Origin: Lachnospiraceae bacterium | GTDB taxonomy: Bacteria > Bacillota > Clostridia > Lachnospirales > Lachnospiraceae | Assembly (NCBI GenBank): GCA_902363825.1 | Contig: CABJBK010000015.1 | Coordinates: 3,629 to 67,628 of the forward strand | Direction of reading: 5' to 3' | DNA length: 64,000 nucleotides | Shown: positions 63,967 to 64,000 of the stretch, piece after piece | How the letters are laid out: each line of letters opens with the position of its first letter | Position numbering within the stretch: position 1 is the stretch's first letter | Made by a program: the position numbers and the translations under genes | The notes under the pieces: generated by a model | Database searches by the model: none | What the model was told of the DNA's origin: nothing | The model's input: the letters and a program-made list of their open reading frames with translations, nothing else

Positions 63967-64000
63967 ATGGCAAGAAGAAAAGACAGCCCACAAAAAGCAG
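63967..64000 (+). CDS. IS256-family transposase, first codons only
   Basis: ATG at 63967, 8 bp after GGAGG, reads MARRKDSPQKA up to the window edge. This start resembles IS256-type transposases of Clostridia as I remember them. Too short for certainty. Confidence 0.55.
   Translation, partial: MARRKDSPQKA

Larger units (their letters stand above)
63895..64000 (+). mobile_element. Left end of an IS256-type insertion sequence, cut by the window
   Basis: GGAGTATCCCAAAGTTTGTG and the following TAAACC resemble IS256-family terminal repeats (ending TTTACACAAACTTTGGGA on the other strand). A hairpin and the start of a transposase follow. The right end and target duplication are outside the window. 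Confidence 0.65.

Overview
The window looks like a chromosomal segment of an anaerobic Gram-positive gut bacterium, most likely of the family Lachnospiraceae (Clostridia). The reasons are Clostridia-type ribosome binding sites, a stand-alone formate-tetrahydrofolate ligase under a ZTP riboswitch, split transketolase subunits, an FGGY ribulokinase with araA/araD, ATP-type PEP carboxykinase, and several small families (DUF3877-like, DUF711 plus ACT, DUF6171-like) that I associate with this group. Genus cannot be fixed from sequence reading alone. Base composition is fairly even and moderate up to about 60.3 kb, then becomes clearly AT-rich.

Layout. (1) 0-10 kb: envelope and one-carbon genes: a truncated unknown gene, a class A penicillin-binding protein, fhs read leftwards behind a ZTP riboswitch, a small FliD-like orphan, an LTA-synthase-type sulfatase and a YfhO-type membrane protein. 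(2) 10-29.5 kb: a complete arabinan/arabinoside system. A lipoprotein sugar-binding protein and two permeases (no ATPase, so a shared MsmX-like ATPase is presumably used) feed glycosidases of families GH43, GH127, GH43 (lipoprotein) and GH51. An ArsR-type regulator with a large extra domain and an AraR-type repressor follow. The catabolic block is araA, transaldolase, split transketolase, ribulokinase and araD, and it ends in a decayed aldose 1-epimerase. Two AraR-type operators are visible. (3) 29.5-42.7 kb: housekeeping genes: DUF3877-like, Nudix, ferredoxin-type aldo/keto reductase, a 34-residue protein, thioesterase, polA, coaE, an FtsA-like protein with an unusual C-terminus, WalJ-type MBL hydrolase, ACT and DUF711 proteins, a glycosyltransferase and a YdcF protein. 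(4) 42.7-44.4 kb: pckA, leftward.

(5) 44.5-53.5 kb: the most interesting region, a nine-gene operon. It encodes a NifH-like ATPase, two short nitrogenase component-1-like subunits, a FecB/BtuF-type lipoprotein with its permease and ATPase, a HypB/UreG-like GTPase, an ABC ATPase without a membrane partner, and a binding-protein-like protein without a signal peptide. No nif cofactor-assembly genes are present and the FeMo-cofactor ligands are not seen. I read it as an uncharacterised nitrogenase-like reductase coupled to uptake of a chelated metal or tetrapyrrole-like ligand. Its promoter carries two direct repeats that resemble DtxR-type half-sites. The operon ends directly against a truncated DUF6198/YczE-like membrane gene, which suggests a recombination boundary.

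(6) 53.5-60.3 kb: a MarR regulator, then a TetR-controlled efflux locus (MFS pump, FtsX-type permease, ABC ATPase) with matching 17-bp operators, then an acyltransferase-3 gene that appears to have lost an internal block. (7) 60.3-64 kb: an AT-rich SF1 helicase with a coiled-coil insertion, a short degraded reading frame, and the left end of an IS256-type element whose transposase ribosome binding site lies inside a perfect hairpin.
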